Shown: piece by piece, positions 1-10,841 of the stretch
Position numbering within the stretch: the first letter of the stretch is position 1
Layout of the letters: each line of letters opens with the position of its first letter
Notes under the pieces: model-generated
What the model saw: only the letters and a program-made list of their open reading frames with translations
What the model was told of the DNA's origin: nothing
Databases searched by the model: none
Assembly: GCA_036365515.1 (NCBI GenBank)
Contig: CM070874.1
Span: forward strand, 40,164,083 to 40,228,082
Length of the DNA: 64,000 bases
Direction: 5' to 3'
DNA from: Torymus aiolomorphi
Taxonomy: Eukaryota; Arthropoda; Insecta; Hymenoptera; Torymidae
Program-made: the position numbers and the translations under genes

Positions 1-2082
1 TCTACTAAGATAATCTGCAACAGTATTCTTTCGACCAGGTAAATACTCAGGCTGAAGGTTGAAATCCTGTATTGCTAGATTCCATCTCCTTAGCCTCGCG
101 TTATTGAATTTACAGTTTTTTAGGAAGGTCAATGCTTCGTGATCGGTGCGTACGACGACTTTTACCGCCCCCTGTAAGTACGTGTCTAGACGGCTTAAGG
201 CCCATACGATCGCAAGCATTTCCTTTTCGGTGATGGAGTATGAGCATTCGCTACCCTTAAGTGTACGGCTTACGAATGTTACTATACCCTTGTCACCCTC
301 GTTGTCTATCTGTGATAATACTGCGGCGATCGCGTAGTCGCTCGCGTCAGTGGTAAGTATGAATGGACGCTTCAGGTCAGCGTACTTTAGTATGATGCTC
401 TCATCGAACAGGTGTTTAATATTTTCAAATGCCTGCTCGAGGACGTTCGACTATTCATACTTTTTCCCTTTTTTCAACAATCTAATTAATGGATTTGTGC
501 GCCGAATAGTTTCGTGCGAATTTTGTATAAATTTTACGAACCCTAAAAACGATTGTAATTTCTTCACGTTTCGTGGCCGTCTGAAATTTTTTATTGTGCG
601 TATTTTTTCGGGGTCGGGACTTAGTCCTTCCGCCGTTAGGACGTGACCGAGAAACACGACTTCCTTGCGTAGGAAATTTGATTTCTTAAAGTTTATTTTT
701 AGATTGGATTTTAAAAGTCTTCCGAACAGTAGTTCTAAGTGCTGCATGTGACTCTCAAAGTCCTCGGACATGCATAGTAAATCGTCAACAAAAGTAATGA
801 GGAAGTTCTCGAGGTCGCCGATGGCTATGTCCAGATCCCGAATCAGAGCTGCCCTGCTCGTTTTTATTCCGAACGGTACTACGTTGAATTCGTATACTTT
901 GTTATCACACATGAACGCAGTGTACTGTTTACTAGCTTCGGATAGTTTGACTTGGTGGAAACTACTCGTGAGATCGAAACTCGACATGTATTTTATATTT
1001 TTGCATTTTAAGAAAATTTCTTATATGCCCGGAGGCGCCTCGTGATCATCCACTAATTTTTCATTTAATTTTCTCACGTCTAGACACCGACGAACCGATC
1101 TGTCCTTTTTTATGACAATTACGAGTGGGTTAATGTACGGGCTCTTTGAACGTCTCATTAGCCCTAACTCCAATCATTTATTTATTTCGGCCTTTACTTT
1201 GTCTCTGTAGTTTATTGGAATAGGATAAGGTTTGGAAAAGTACGGCAAATTATCTTTTAAGTTAAAACTATATTCGTAATCTGACAATAAACCCGGACGT
1301 TTTTGAAATACCTCTTTGTAGTGCATTATTAAATGTTTAATTTTTGCCCTTTGGGACTTATCTAAGTTCAGACATGAATGTATCTTTTCCTCGATTTCGT
1401 CTATGGAAATGTCGTAGGACTGATCGTATTCATAGGCGTCGTCACTTGTGAAATAATTTTCTAATTCGTGAGTATCGTACTTGTAGTTGCCTATGCTCGG
1501 ATCTTCGTACGACTCCTCGATTCTCAAAGACACGAACTCCTTAGAGTCGATATCGGTCTTTTTATATGAGATTTGAGCATAATGCTCGTTTATAGTAAAG
1601 AGGATTTCTTCATATCGCGTGTCTATTAACATACTTAATGCCCTATGAGTATCGTATCCCAAAATACAGGGTTTGACTAGTTTTGGCACTACTATAAATA
1701 TTAAGTTAATTTTTAATTTGTTTATTGTAGTGGATAATAAGACTTGAAATTTTAATCGCGCCGATTTCACGCCCGTTACCCCCTTGATTAGTTTTCCGCT
1801 ATTCGATAGCGTTGGTCGCGCTGCAAAATCGTTTTGATTTGCGTAACAAAGTTCCTCCGAGATACACGTGATTTCGCTCCCCGTATCGATTAAAACGTTC
1901 ACGCGTGTATTTTCTAGCATTATTTCGATTTCTGGGCAGCTTATTACCTTCACGTTCGAACCATCTGGTTGTATGTCGCGAAGGAGCTTGTCGCGTGGGT
2001 CTTCGAGTATAGAAGTTCCATTTATATTTTTAAAGCTTGACTTATTTTCCGATTCAGTTGCCCCCCCCCCCCCCCACCGCAT
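1..2082 (-). pseudogene. Ty3/gypsy pol: protease, reverse transcriptase, RNase H (broken by stops)
   Basis: One reading frame runs from 2082 to base 1 and is interrupted by three in-frame stops: TGA at 1174-1176, TAA at 1021-1023 and TAG at 451-453. The retropepsin active-site triplet (VLIDTGSE) lies in the first part. The RT shows the FVDDLL box and a downstream FLGHVL motif. After the 451 stop the frame continues into RNase H with TTDASD (about 350), ITEKEM (about 225) and RTDHEAL (about 145), which supply the expected acidic residues. It would copy the element RNA in the cytoplasm. The upstream gag junction carries a run of about 15 cytosines (minus-strand G run) near 2060-2075. Integrase would lie outside the window. 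Confidence 0.9.
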
Positions 2083-2261
2083 GACATCATTCGTGGTACG
2101 AGAGGCAACTACTGCGAGTTTCCCGGCTTCTCTAAGCTTGACGGGGGTAACTCCATCGGCGAATTCTCAAAATTTATATTGCAGATGTCAATCTCATCGT
2201 GGCTTTTCGTTTTATCGTTTTTCGAGTTGCCTGATGAAGTTGACTCCTGCATTGTTGCAAC

Positions 2262-2648
2262 TTACGGTTCTTTATTTATCCACGGCCTATTCCGAGGCTC
2301 ATGTGGGCGCGCATTATCGCGTGGAGTGGGTTTGCTCTGATCTGGCGTTTTACTTTGAAAAGACTGTTTTGCTTTCTGGCGTTGATCGTCATTATTGTAG
2401 TCATTTAATACTTTCAAAAGAGTATTTTTGTCTTTTATTTGTTGGCCGATGATAGCGTGCCGAATGGTCTTTTCAAAGTGTTCGCTCAGTTTCAAAACGA
2501 ACTCCTCCTCTGTGTAATTCATGTCTAATTCTTTCGCGATACCGTACATAGAAAACGTTCTACGATGTCGTCGTACATCTTTATTTCTCCCTCGTGCATG
2601 TACCACCAGTTTCTCGCGTCGTTTTCTAGGGCTTGAGAGATCAGACAT
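2262..2648 (-). pseudogene. gypsy-type gag fragment
   Basis: A 128-codon fragment upstream of the protease frame contains the segment LKLSEHFEKTIRHAIIG followed by a short helix, a pattern I associate with the C-terminal half of gag in insect Ty3/gypsy elements, then a basic, Gln/Lys-rich tail. No complete CCHC knuckle is seen and the N-terminal half is missing, probably lost when the neighbouring LINE arrived or by truncation. Its link to pol is inferred from position and strand. Gag would form the particle. Confidence 0.6.
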
Positions 2649-3220
2649 AGCAATTGATTAAAATTCGGCTTGACTACGTCTAGGTATTTTTTAAATTCTT
2701 TAGAAATTAGATTATTAGAGATTAGATAGGTGGCGCGTATCGATCAGACGTGTCTCTGCACGGCTCCGGCTTTTTGGACCATATTCATGGTCCCACAAGA
2801 TTTTTTAATAGTGTGCATGGCTGTTTTGTGTACCGTAAGTGCTAGTGTGCGTATGTACCTGTGTGCAGTGGCAACGCGAGCTACAGAAGAGTTATTCTGC
2901 TGTACTTCATCCCACTGGGATCTGACGATCTGTGCTCCCATTGCTGGCATCGAGTGCAGTAGTCACAGCGCCGCCCCTGTGCACCGAGAACTTCTGCAGC
3001 GGCCTCTTCAACATCGGCCTGCTTCTTGTTACATCTGCACCTACGGTTCGTTTTTACCATTTCAATGGCACACTTTTCGAATCCCCGGAGCCAAACTCGA
3101 ACTTTAACTCTGTCAGTTTGAAAATAAAATCAAAATAAAAACAAAAACAAAAACAAACCAACCTCGATTACGCGCTACCTATCTCGACTCGTGTCAGCTG
3201 TCAACACCTAAGCTGTTACG

Positions 3221-4935
3221 ATGCCGATAGAGTCTATTAAAAGCAGCGATAATACTGAAAGGTGTGTTGTGTGTAACGAAGTTTGCTCACAACCACTAAA
3301 CTATTGTCCGATATGCAAGCTGCCTTGCCATTCTAAATGTGCAAGCAAAAAGCGAGACAGTCCCTGCGATCTCTGCCGCAGCTCGAAGCAACCGATTCGC
3401 CATCTCACTACCTCGAGTACACTCTCGACGGCCCCCGCTATAAAAACGACGTCGGGCAAGATGCGCATTCCACCAACTGCAACGCGCACTCAACGCCCCC
3501 ACCGTGCGCCCGTTGGCTCCTCTACTCCAACCACGGGATCCAACTCTCCAGCTCTGAATCAGAAGCAGAAGAAGAAGAAGAAAAGCTCGCAATCGTGCGA
3601 CGAAGCAGAAGACTCTGTCTGACGGGCTGCGGTACCTCAGGCCTTTTCGTCTCTTCTTAGCGTTGCAGCCACTTCCATCATACCGGCTGCTACTCAAACG
3701 ATAACAGGTGACCTCGAAGAAACAGTAGAAGGAGAAGAACGTAGTGGGCGACCTGCCGACCTGGCAAAAGGTATGAATAACGCTGAGCAGAAGAAGAAGA
3801 AGACTTTCTGCGGTAACGATGTACCATCTCTCGTGCCACGCTCTCGACTCAGCGTCCTCGTTCCAACACCACGAAGTAGTCTCCTGGTGACTGAACCATC
3901 CTCATCGTCAGCATCCCTTATCAGTCACTCCTGCAGAACAACCCCCAGCCGCCTCGACTCCTCTACACTCAAGAACGGTTCTGTCATCTCCAGTCTCGTG
4001 ACTTACGCCGAATCCATACGCGATACTGTTGAAAAGACGATCGCCTCCCAGCAGGACTCTATCGCGTCCAAGCTTGGAAAGATTGCCATTTCTTTGGGTG
4101 TTTTGCCTGGCCTCATTCAGAAAAACAGCAGTCTCGAAACAAAGGTGGACTCTTTAAAAGCCCTGCTGGCAGTGCGTACGAGTCAGCTAGACACGTCGGC
4201 AAAAGAATGCCAGCTGCTTGAAAATCGCCTCTCTTCTGCGATAAGCTCGTTATGTGATAAGCCTATCTTGCAGGAAAATGTACAGAAGGATGCCGATCTC
4301 GCAGTTTCTTCTCCTCCCTCTAGTGGTAGCATGAGCATTTCTCTCGGTGTATCAAATTCCGAAAACATTGAAGTTCTTTTAACCAGTTTTGTTAATAATA
4401 AAAACTGCAACAGTAAACTTGTTGCATCTACAGCTTTTCGCGCGGTTCTCGATACGATTTCCTTAGAAAACATTATCTTCTGTCGTTCCTCGGTCACGAA
4501 AGAGCAACAGGACAGCTCTGCCAGTACGAGTAACACTCGTCCTTCACCTTTTTTGTGCGACTGCGGACGTCTGTAATTGCGGATCAAACCCTTGCCGCGA
4601 AAAGGAAATTTAATTTACTTCACACGCGGGACCTAGATCTGACACTACTGGACCCGGCAGACCAGCCAAACGTTCTCAATAAAAATATTTTTATAAACGA
4701 AATCCTTGCAAAGCAATCCTATGATTTTTTCAGAATTTTGAAACCGATTGCCAAAAGTCACGGTTTTAAATACGTTTGGCATTACAAGGGCTCTTTCCTG
4801 GTCAGGTGGAATCACGGAGAAAGGTCCCACGTTTTCAACTCAGCAAGTGACCTCAGCGAAATTGCGAATTTATATGGTCAACCCGCGACCGCGATTTTGC
4901 AGGCGATCTCCTCCTCTATCAAACCAAATGGCTAG
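3221..4935 (+). pseudogene. LINE ORF1: PHD-like finger, coiled coil, FP_C-like C-terminus (frameshifted)
   Basis: The start ATGCCGATAGAG at 3221 opens a frame with a Cys/His cluster (CVVC, CPIC, H-x2-C, CDLC) matching a PHD-type zinc finger, as seen in ORF1 of some CR1-like LINEs. The frame is lost near 3622 and resumes at 3773-4576 with Ser/Thr-rich sequence and a probable coiled coil (about 4130-4240). A third segment, 4555-4935, contains FKYVWHYKGSFLVRWNHG, which resembles the C-terminal nucleic-acid-binding part of LINE ORF1 proteins of the baculovirus FP type. Together these give the usual order of multimerisation plus RNA binding. At least two frameshifts make it inactive. The domain calls rest on motif reading. 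Confidence 0.7.
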
Positions 4936-4967
4936 GAGCGAGCGCACGTCCTGTGGGAAGAGGCTAA

Positions 4968-6508
4968 TGGCGGACTTCCTCAATGCCTGCTCTCTCAAAG
5001 TACACATTGAGGAGGTTCGACAGTACCTTGTTGATAATCCATTTTACGACATATTTGGTGTGGCGGAGACACGGCTGGGCCCACGCATCGACGATTCAGT
5101 GGTTGCAATCAAAGGCTACTCGCTCATCAGACAGGACCGCAATACACGTGGCGGTGGGGTGGCCATGTATGTGCGTGACTCATACAAGGTCACTATACTC
5201 GCTACATCAGATACCACTGTGACATACAAACCATACACCACAGTGTACATCATGGGTACGTTAATATTAATAAGACTGAGCCAGTCCTTGTATCTGTGGC
5301 CTATTGATCGCCTGACGCATCTTACACAACAACGCAACTCTTTACTGATGACCTAAAGCTGTACTCTGGAGACTACAAAAGTAAAATAATTATGGGCGAT
5401 TTAAATGCTAACCTTTTACAGACATCAAACGATGCGACTCGACTACGGGACATTTCTAGCGAGTTAGCCTTGAAGGTAGTCGATCACGGACCCACTCACT
5501 TCGCCACCACGTCTGCCACGTGGATAGACGTTATTCTCGTTAAATGTAATGACACGATTACCGAACAGGAGAATCAACCGGCGCCATATCACAACCTCCA
5601 CAACATCATAGGGGTGACACTTGATCGATTCACAGCGTCAGTGCCCTGTGAGTCTTTTACTTACAGGGCCTTTAGTAAAATAGATGCCGCAGATGTCGAT
5701 GCCCTGTTGAGGACCTGTGATTCGTCGTCGTACGACTCTGCTGCGCCAGATCTGATCGACATGTTGACTCAACTCTCAAACAACCTCACGTACACTATAG
5801 ACACACTTGCACCCGAACAAACAATCATACCAAAAAAGAGACACCCGCCTTGGGTTGACAGTAAACTTACACTCCTCCAACGTAAACGCGACGCTGCCAT
5901 AAGACGCTTCAAATGGACAGGTGATCGTACTTTCCTCGACGAATTCCTTCAGCTACGCAGGGACGTTACGAACGGAACACAACGAAAACGCTACGCACAT
6001 ACGCGACCGCCTCACAAAGACCATTGACAGTAACGGAAATTGTTGGAAAGCGTTACGCAATCTTGGGCTTTTACCCAAGTCAGCTGACAGCCTCCACGGG
6101 TTTGAGCTGAATGACCTTAATAAACCCTTTGCGGCCTTCTCGTGCTCCCCTCTCGATACGTTCAACCAAGCTACTGAAGTAATAAATTCAGCTCCTGCGC
6201 AAGGTTTTTCCTTTCATCATGTCACACTTAATGAAGTTATTCTTGCTGTTGCCCACTTCTCATCGCAGGCGAACGGGGAGAATGGGATTCCGCAAGGTGT
6301 TGTTGCCAAAGCTCTTCCCGTGATTGGTCCATTCCTCGTAAATATTTTTAACACATCACTCGATAAGGGCATTTTCCCGGGGGCTTGAAAGAAAGCGCAG
6401 TTGATTCCGCTTACAAAGAAATCGGCGCCCTCTTCGCCATCGGATTTCCGTCCGATAGCACTACTGTGCTTTCTTTTAAAAGTCCTGGAAAAATTAGCCC
6501 ATGACCAG
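4968..6508 (+). pseudogene. LINE ORF2: AP endonuclease plus N-terminal reverse transcriptase (truncated)
   Basis: Endonuclease motifs appear in pieces: DIFGVAETRLG (about 5050), GGGVAMYVRD (about 5150) and MGDLNANL (from 5392), the last being the GDxN motif of APE-type LINE endonucleases. An RT N-terminal region follows (5921-6388) with the segment NGIPQGVVAKALP. A TGA at 6386-6388 stands where the family normally has a Trp codon, and the reading frame continues after it into SDFRPIALL and KVLEKLAHDQ, typical of RT block 1. The copy ends there, cut by the LTR at 6509. Several frame changes (near 5340-5390 and 5990) show long inactivity. It would nick target DNA and prime reverse transcription. 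Confidence 0.8.
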
Positions 6509-7131
6509 TGTTACGTATGAGACGTATTCGAGGATGTGGATGGTTCTGGTTCTCGGGTCACTCCAAGTTTGTACTCGAAGCGATGCAGTGAAATACTAGT
6601 CGGGTTATATGTGTGTACTGATACTTATTTCCGTTAATAAGAGAGAGATATCCCTAACGTGTTTTAAATAGCGCGGCGCCGTTGACTGGCGATCGTCCTC
6701 TCGTGGGTCACTTGTGCAGATCAGCTTCCTTGTTCGTCCTTCCTCGCTCGTTTCTGGATGGTCTTGAACTCCCGTTCCCGGATGGTCTTGAACTGCCCTT
6801 CATACGTGCTCTGTACCGTATTTATACCAGTACCAAGGTGTCCGTCGGTGGGAGTCAATCGCTAACTTCGTCGATTGCCAATCGAGCCATCGTGTCAGCT
6901 TTTCGATGCTGTGTCCGATGCGCCCTAGTTTCCTCATCTCGTTCTTGGGTTCGACGTGCTGCGGTCTGCTGACACGCAGCTTGCTTCCATTCATGCGCTT
7001 GAGTTTCGGAAGTTTCCACATCGTGTGCTGCTGACGCGCCGCTGTAGTTGAGGTTCGATTTCCTGCGATCTGCTGACATGCAGCTCGTCTCTGATAGCGC
7101 GATTAATCTCTAGAAGCCTCTACTCGTAACA
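6509..7131 (-). repeat. Long terminal repeat (minus orientation) of an env-bearing gypsy element
   Basis: A 623 bp block begins TGTTAC and ends GTAACA, the inverted ends expected of an LTR. On the minus strand it has a TATAAATA box (6819-6826) and an initiator-like GGCAGTT about 30 bases downstream (6791-6797). It lies on the 3' side of the minus-strand env relic, so it fits a 3' LTR of that element. However, no polypurine tract precedes it (the adjoining minus strand reads GCCCTCAGATG), and no second copy was recognised. It abuts the LINE RT exactly, which implies insertion into the LINE. Confidence 0.6.
6791..6826 (-). promoter_or_regulatory. LTR core promoter (TATA plus initiator)
   Basis: On the minus strand TATAAATA at 6826-6819 is followed about 30 bases later by GGCAGTT, close to the arthropod TCAGT initiator. 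This spacing is what sets the minus orientation of the LTR. Confidence 0.5.
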
Positions 7132-7530
7132 CATCTGAGGGCTGCAACATCGGCCTCCTGGTCGATGCCCAAAGCCCAAGCCTCGACAAAAAATTTCCTA
7201 TGTTCTGGGTTGGGGCTGGCCTCCTTGAAGGATTGGCCAAAGTTTTTGCCTTTATCCTCATCGAGCGGTTGCTGAGGTTGTTTAGGTTGTCTATTGTTGT
7301 TCAATCCCCCTCGAGCGGTCGCTGAGGTTGCCTAGATTGGCTTTTTTTCACATTTATCCTCATCGAGCGGTCGCTGAGGTTGCTTAGGTTGCCTTTTTTT
7401 CTCACATTTATCCTCATCGAGCGGTTACTGAGGTTGTTTAGGTTGGCTATTGTTGTTGAATTTATCCCCAACGAGCGGTTGCTGAGGTTGCTTAGGTTGG
7501 CTCTTGTTATTGCGGAGCGGATTATAATTG
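7132..7530 (-). repeat. Minisatellite encoding Gln/Pro-rich repeats
   Basis: Five imperfect copies of a unit of roughly 60-70 bases contain GAGCGGTYGCTGAGGTTG on the plus strand. Read on the minus strand the first and last copies encode QPKQPQQPLDEDK-type repeats; the middle copies have stops or frame changes. The terminal copy opens into a 64-codon frame (7110-7304) that runs past the repeat and ends inside the LTR. The repeat sits between env and the LTR, an unusual place for coding sequence. It may be an accessory ORF, a displaced gag tail or non-coding. Confidence 0.55.
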
Positions 7531-7687
7531 TTTGCTAGCTAGTGTTCCCTGTGTATTTGTTACAAATTAAGTATAGAGCAAAAAAATGTTTTTATGGGTA
7601 ATGTATTGTTCGTGTTTGTGTACCTAATAATTACAAATCTAATAATCTATATCTATCTCTCTCTTTTTATAATTACAATAAATTAAG

Positions 7688-9583
7688 TTACATAATATAC
7701 AAGGTTGTAATCTTGTGCTCTTTTTCCCCTTCTTGATAAGAGCATATGGACTGCGTACTATCGAATATCCGCTGCCCCCGAGCTGGGTAGGGACGGTCCT
7801 GTAGGCCTAGTTCGTGCAGATGCGGAAGGCTAAATACTCGATCTTCTGCTGTTGAATAGCGTACGACTGGACCCTGGGGTTGTCGAGCCGGTACTTGGGT
7901 GCCTGTAAAAATCTCTGTATTGATTAGTAGCGGGCGCCCCCCTTTCGGCCAGATTTTCCAAAGTATTCCCCCTATTATTATGATTACTATTACCGATCCA
8001 CCGGAGTATGATACTAATTGCCTGAAAGCGACGATTCGTCGTTTATCTCTTGGTTCTGTTCCACCTCGCGAGCCTGATTGATGATCTCTTTCAGCCCTTC
8101 GCCCGTTTTCAGAAATTGGGCCTGAGCGTTTATATCTGTGGGCGAGTTTGCAGGCCCTTCCATTATATGCCGCATTAATGCACTTGAGTCGACCATTGTA
8201 GTGTTAAGTATCTCCGATATATTCAGCCCGCTCCCGCCGCATGTCACCGGTTTGAATTCAGTGGTTACCTCGCGGGACGCGCTCAATCGTATAAATTCTG
8301 ATTGGGCCGTGCATCCTCCTGGTAACTCGAGTAGACCGACTCCTTGTATTGGGACTACCTGATCTGCTGCTCTCATACAGCTGACTAATAACTTGTCCTT
8401 GGTTCCGGCCGAGAACATCCAGGTGTTCGGCGAGCTCGTTCTAGCCCAAAACGTAGTACTTAATTTTATTATTCTGATATTAGAAGCAGCGAGTTTAGAC
8501 AGCTCTTGTCTAGCTGCTACCTTGACTTCGCATGTTGCTCGATCGTCGAGTAACTGTTCGGGGTCTGTTCCTCTGCAAATGTATAAGTTATTGATGCGTT
8601 TGCACTTACTTAATGTCTCCGGTTGGATACCGATATATGCGTCCTTAGCTCGACTAAGCGCAAAGAATGGTATATTTGGCCAAATGTACGCGTATGCCGT
8701 TGATCCATTTGCAGTGGCCTGTGGTATTGGCTATGGAGATGATTTATACAGATCATACTCGCGGTAATCGGCTAGTGGTATCGCGATGTAATATATAAGT
8801 TGTGAATCACATAACATGATCGAAACATCCGCAATTTTCACTAAATCAGCTATGCTGCCATTCTCGCTCGGAATCGGGAATGCGGCGCCCGACACCGTTG
8901 TGGAAACTAATCGCGCTGTCTCCTGTACCTGAGCTGGGTCGACGAATCGCGGGTGGATGGAACCCTGAGCTGCGAATAGAATTGCGTCTGTTAGGGTCTG
9001 CACGTCAATCTCGTATTGTAATATTTGCTCTTCGAGTATCTGTACTGCCCTGTTGAAGGCTGCTTCCATTTTTTCTTGTTGTTGTTCCTGTTTTAATATC
9101 TGTAAATGTTTTTTGATTTCCACGGTTTCTTTCTGTACTATACCAAATTCTCTGTATACAATCTCCGTTTGTTTTATTAAAAGCTTTGATCAAGCCCTTT
9201 ATTTCCTTTTCGGTGGTTTCGTTGAGCGTTCCAAATAGGAATTTGCTCACCTTGCCCACTGCGGAGTACCATGCGCGGCGTTCCCGGTTATGCTTGGGGT
9301 GTTTGTGTACTTGCATTAATTCGAACACTCATTCCATATCTTGACTACAGGTCGTTATTTGTTTGTAGATGCTTTTCAATTGTAGGTATTGGTTTTCATT
9401 CTTGTTTTTCTTCCGAAACTGTGTTAATGTTCTCCAGCTTTCCACCAATTTATCTCCCTGCTGCGTTAGTGGTTCCAAATCTATTTGCTATATTATTCTC
9501 CATGTAGTACTGGATATGACGAGGAAGCTGAGCTGTTCTATTAGTATTCCCGGGTTTCCTTCGATTGGTCGTGTAGTCGCCAT
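7688..9583 (-). pseudogene. Errantivirus-type envelope (baculovirus F-like fusion protein) relic
   Basis: An endogenous insect-retrovirus envelope gene lies on the minus strand from an ATG at 9583 to a stop at 7688-7690. It is broken by an in-frame TAG (9488-9490), an in-frame TGA (9329-9331), a frameshift near 9130, others near 8730-8420, and one near 8014. Recognisable features in order are a furin-type RERR site near 9270 followed by a hydrophobic stretch, a helical segment with a long Gln/Glu-rich run (about 9120-9000), a central ectodomain (8731-9000 and 8014-8418), a hydrophobic membrane anchor with consecutive Val/Ile residues (about 7930-8010), and a cytoplasmic tail. This matches the layout of F-type Env of gypsy-like errantiviruses. 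Multiple breaks mean no functional product is expected. Confidence 0.75.
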
Positions 9584-10176
9584 CGCATTTTCCTGACCAC
9601 CAATTTCCCTGTAATCAGCTATTCCTATTTGTCATTTCCTTTTTTTTTCTTCCTTCCCATTTTTTTTTTTCTTTCTATCGGATTTTTCTAAATACGCTCT
9701 AAGTATTATTGTTGTTTTACAATGATGTACTTATTTTACTGTGTTTTTAGTATTATCATTTAGATATTTTTGATGCCCTATTCCGTTTACGGTAAGTATT
9801 ATTTATTTATGATAATTTAAATATCATATGAAGCATTTTATAGGTACCTTGGCACCTTGCTCTGTTTTTTATATTATTTTTATATTAGATGACGCAATTG
9901 ATTACAATTCTCATTCATGGTAAAAAAATGCAATGTTAGCTATTATATGTTGCCGATTGTTTTCCTTGAGTACCCGAAATCGGTGTCTACCGGTGGTGTG
10001 TGTTTCCAGGAATCGGCCGTCGCGCGATGCTGAGACAGCGCTCACGCCGTGCCGTGGCTCGGCGTGGGGAGCTTCTGTTGTCCAGTGATTTTCTGGTATA
10101 AATTAGATGTGTTCCAGGTAATAGCATTAGTAGCTTTCTTTCCGTATCATTCGTATTATCGCTATTCGTGGGAGCT
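9584..10176. other. Non-coding stretch between env relic and gene A
   Basis: T-rich sequence (9630-9680) then AT-rich sequence without coherent frames. Near 10092-10100 a TATAAAT motif lies on the plus strand about 80 bases before the ATG of the next gene and could be its TATA box, but no clear initiator accompanies it. Confidence 0.4.
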
Positions 10177-10841
10177 ATGGAAGTCACCGGAATGTTTGCT
10201 GGTTTCCCCGTGAGGTTGGTCATCAGGCCACTCCATCCGTCGTCTCCGCTGGTGAGTCTTTATATACGTGTATATATATCTATGTATGTTGTTTCGTCAC
10301 TAGTTCTCCTAATTCTTATTATTATTATTTTTTTTTCTTGCGCTTATAGGTCCCACAAGTGCCTCGCCCAGGGCCTGGGCGCAATGGTGGCAGAGGACGC
10401 GCTCGTGGCAGGCGTCCTTTCCGTAGATCGCCCGGTGGTATCGGCGGCTCGCCGCGACAACCCGTCGGTCGACCCTGTGTCCAGATGGGTCCGTCTCGAG
10501 GTGTCCCGGAAGGCTGGGGCCCGAGACCGTCATTTGCTCCGACTCCGGTTCCGCTGTTGGAACGGATGCGCAGTTCCCTGTCGAGGAGGGAGACTGAGTG
10601 CCGGCGAGATGTGCTCGAACGAGAGACAGCTCGGGCGGATCGTCAGGCGTCACATACTTGTGATGCTGGGGAGGTCGTCCATTCGATGAGGACGCCGCTT
10701 TCAAGTCCTGGCCCGAAACTGCTGGAGCCAAGGGCCGCCATACCAGATCGTGACTCGCCTCGTTCTCCTAGCTCCTCTGTGGATCGGGACTCCTTGGCGC
10801 CTAATGATCACTCAGCGAGGGCCGTTTCTCCCACGGCGTAG
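10177..10841 (+). CDS. Arg/Gly/Pro-rich basic protein, two exons (gene A, intact)
   Basis: Exon 1 (10177-10251, 25 codons) ends at CTG before a GTGAGT donor; the intron (10252-10349) ends in a pyrimidine tract and TATAG; exon 2 (10350-10841) continues in phase 0 to TAG at 10839-10841, giving 189 residues with no internal stop. The protein starts MEVTGMFAGFPVRL, then has a GRNGGRGRARGRRPFRR basic stretch, likely nucleic-acid binding, and a charged helical segment (about residues 95-125, LSRRETECRRDVLERE). The tail is Ser/Pro/Asp-rich. I do not recognise the family. The gene at 14039-15220 has the same layout and partial similarity. It could be host-derived or belong to an undescribed element with the JmjC gene between them. 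Confidence 0.65.

Larger units (their letters stand above)
1..2700 (-). mobile_element. Ty3/gypsy-type LTR retrotransposon, internal part only
   Basis: A retrotransposon internal region runs right to left in the order gag (2648-2262), aspartic protease, reverse transcriptase, RNase H, and leaves the window at base 1, so integrase and the 3' end are not seen. No LTR was recognised beside the gag end; a plus-strand LINE begins shortly after 2700. The domain order is that of Ty3/gypsy and not of BEL/Pao or copia, since RT directly follows the protease and RNase H lies at the window edge where integrase would follow. Decay is by point nonsense mutations, with the pol frame otherwise preserved. 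Confidence 0.9.
2700..6508 (+). mobile_element. Non-LTR retrotransposon (CR1/Jockey-like LINE), 3' end missing
   Basis: A plus-strand LINE carries a 5' untranslated part (about 2730-3220), an ORF1 with a PHD-like finger, and an ORF2 with an AP-type endonuclease and the start of a reverse transcriptase. It stops inside the RT at 6508, where a minus-strand LTR begins at once (TGTTAC at 6509). This is the reverse of ordinary 5' truncation: the 5' end is present and the 3' half is displaced or lost. The 5' boundary is approximate and no target duplication was found. Confidence 0.85.

Noticed and set aside
1868..2452. 194-codon plus-strand ORF
   Set aside because: Opposite strand of the gypsy gag/protease region.
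3296..3697. Arg-rich minus-strand ORFs under LINE ORF1
   Set aside because: Shadow frames of the plus-strand ORF1 with the PHD-like finger.
10309..10731. Minus-strand ORF opposite gene A
   Set aside because: Shadow of the GC-rich spliced plus-strand gene.
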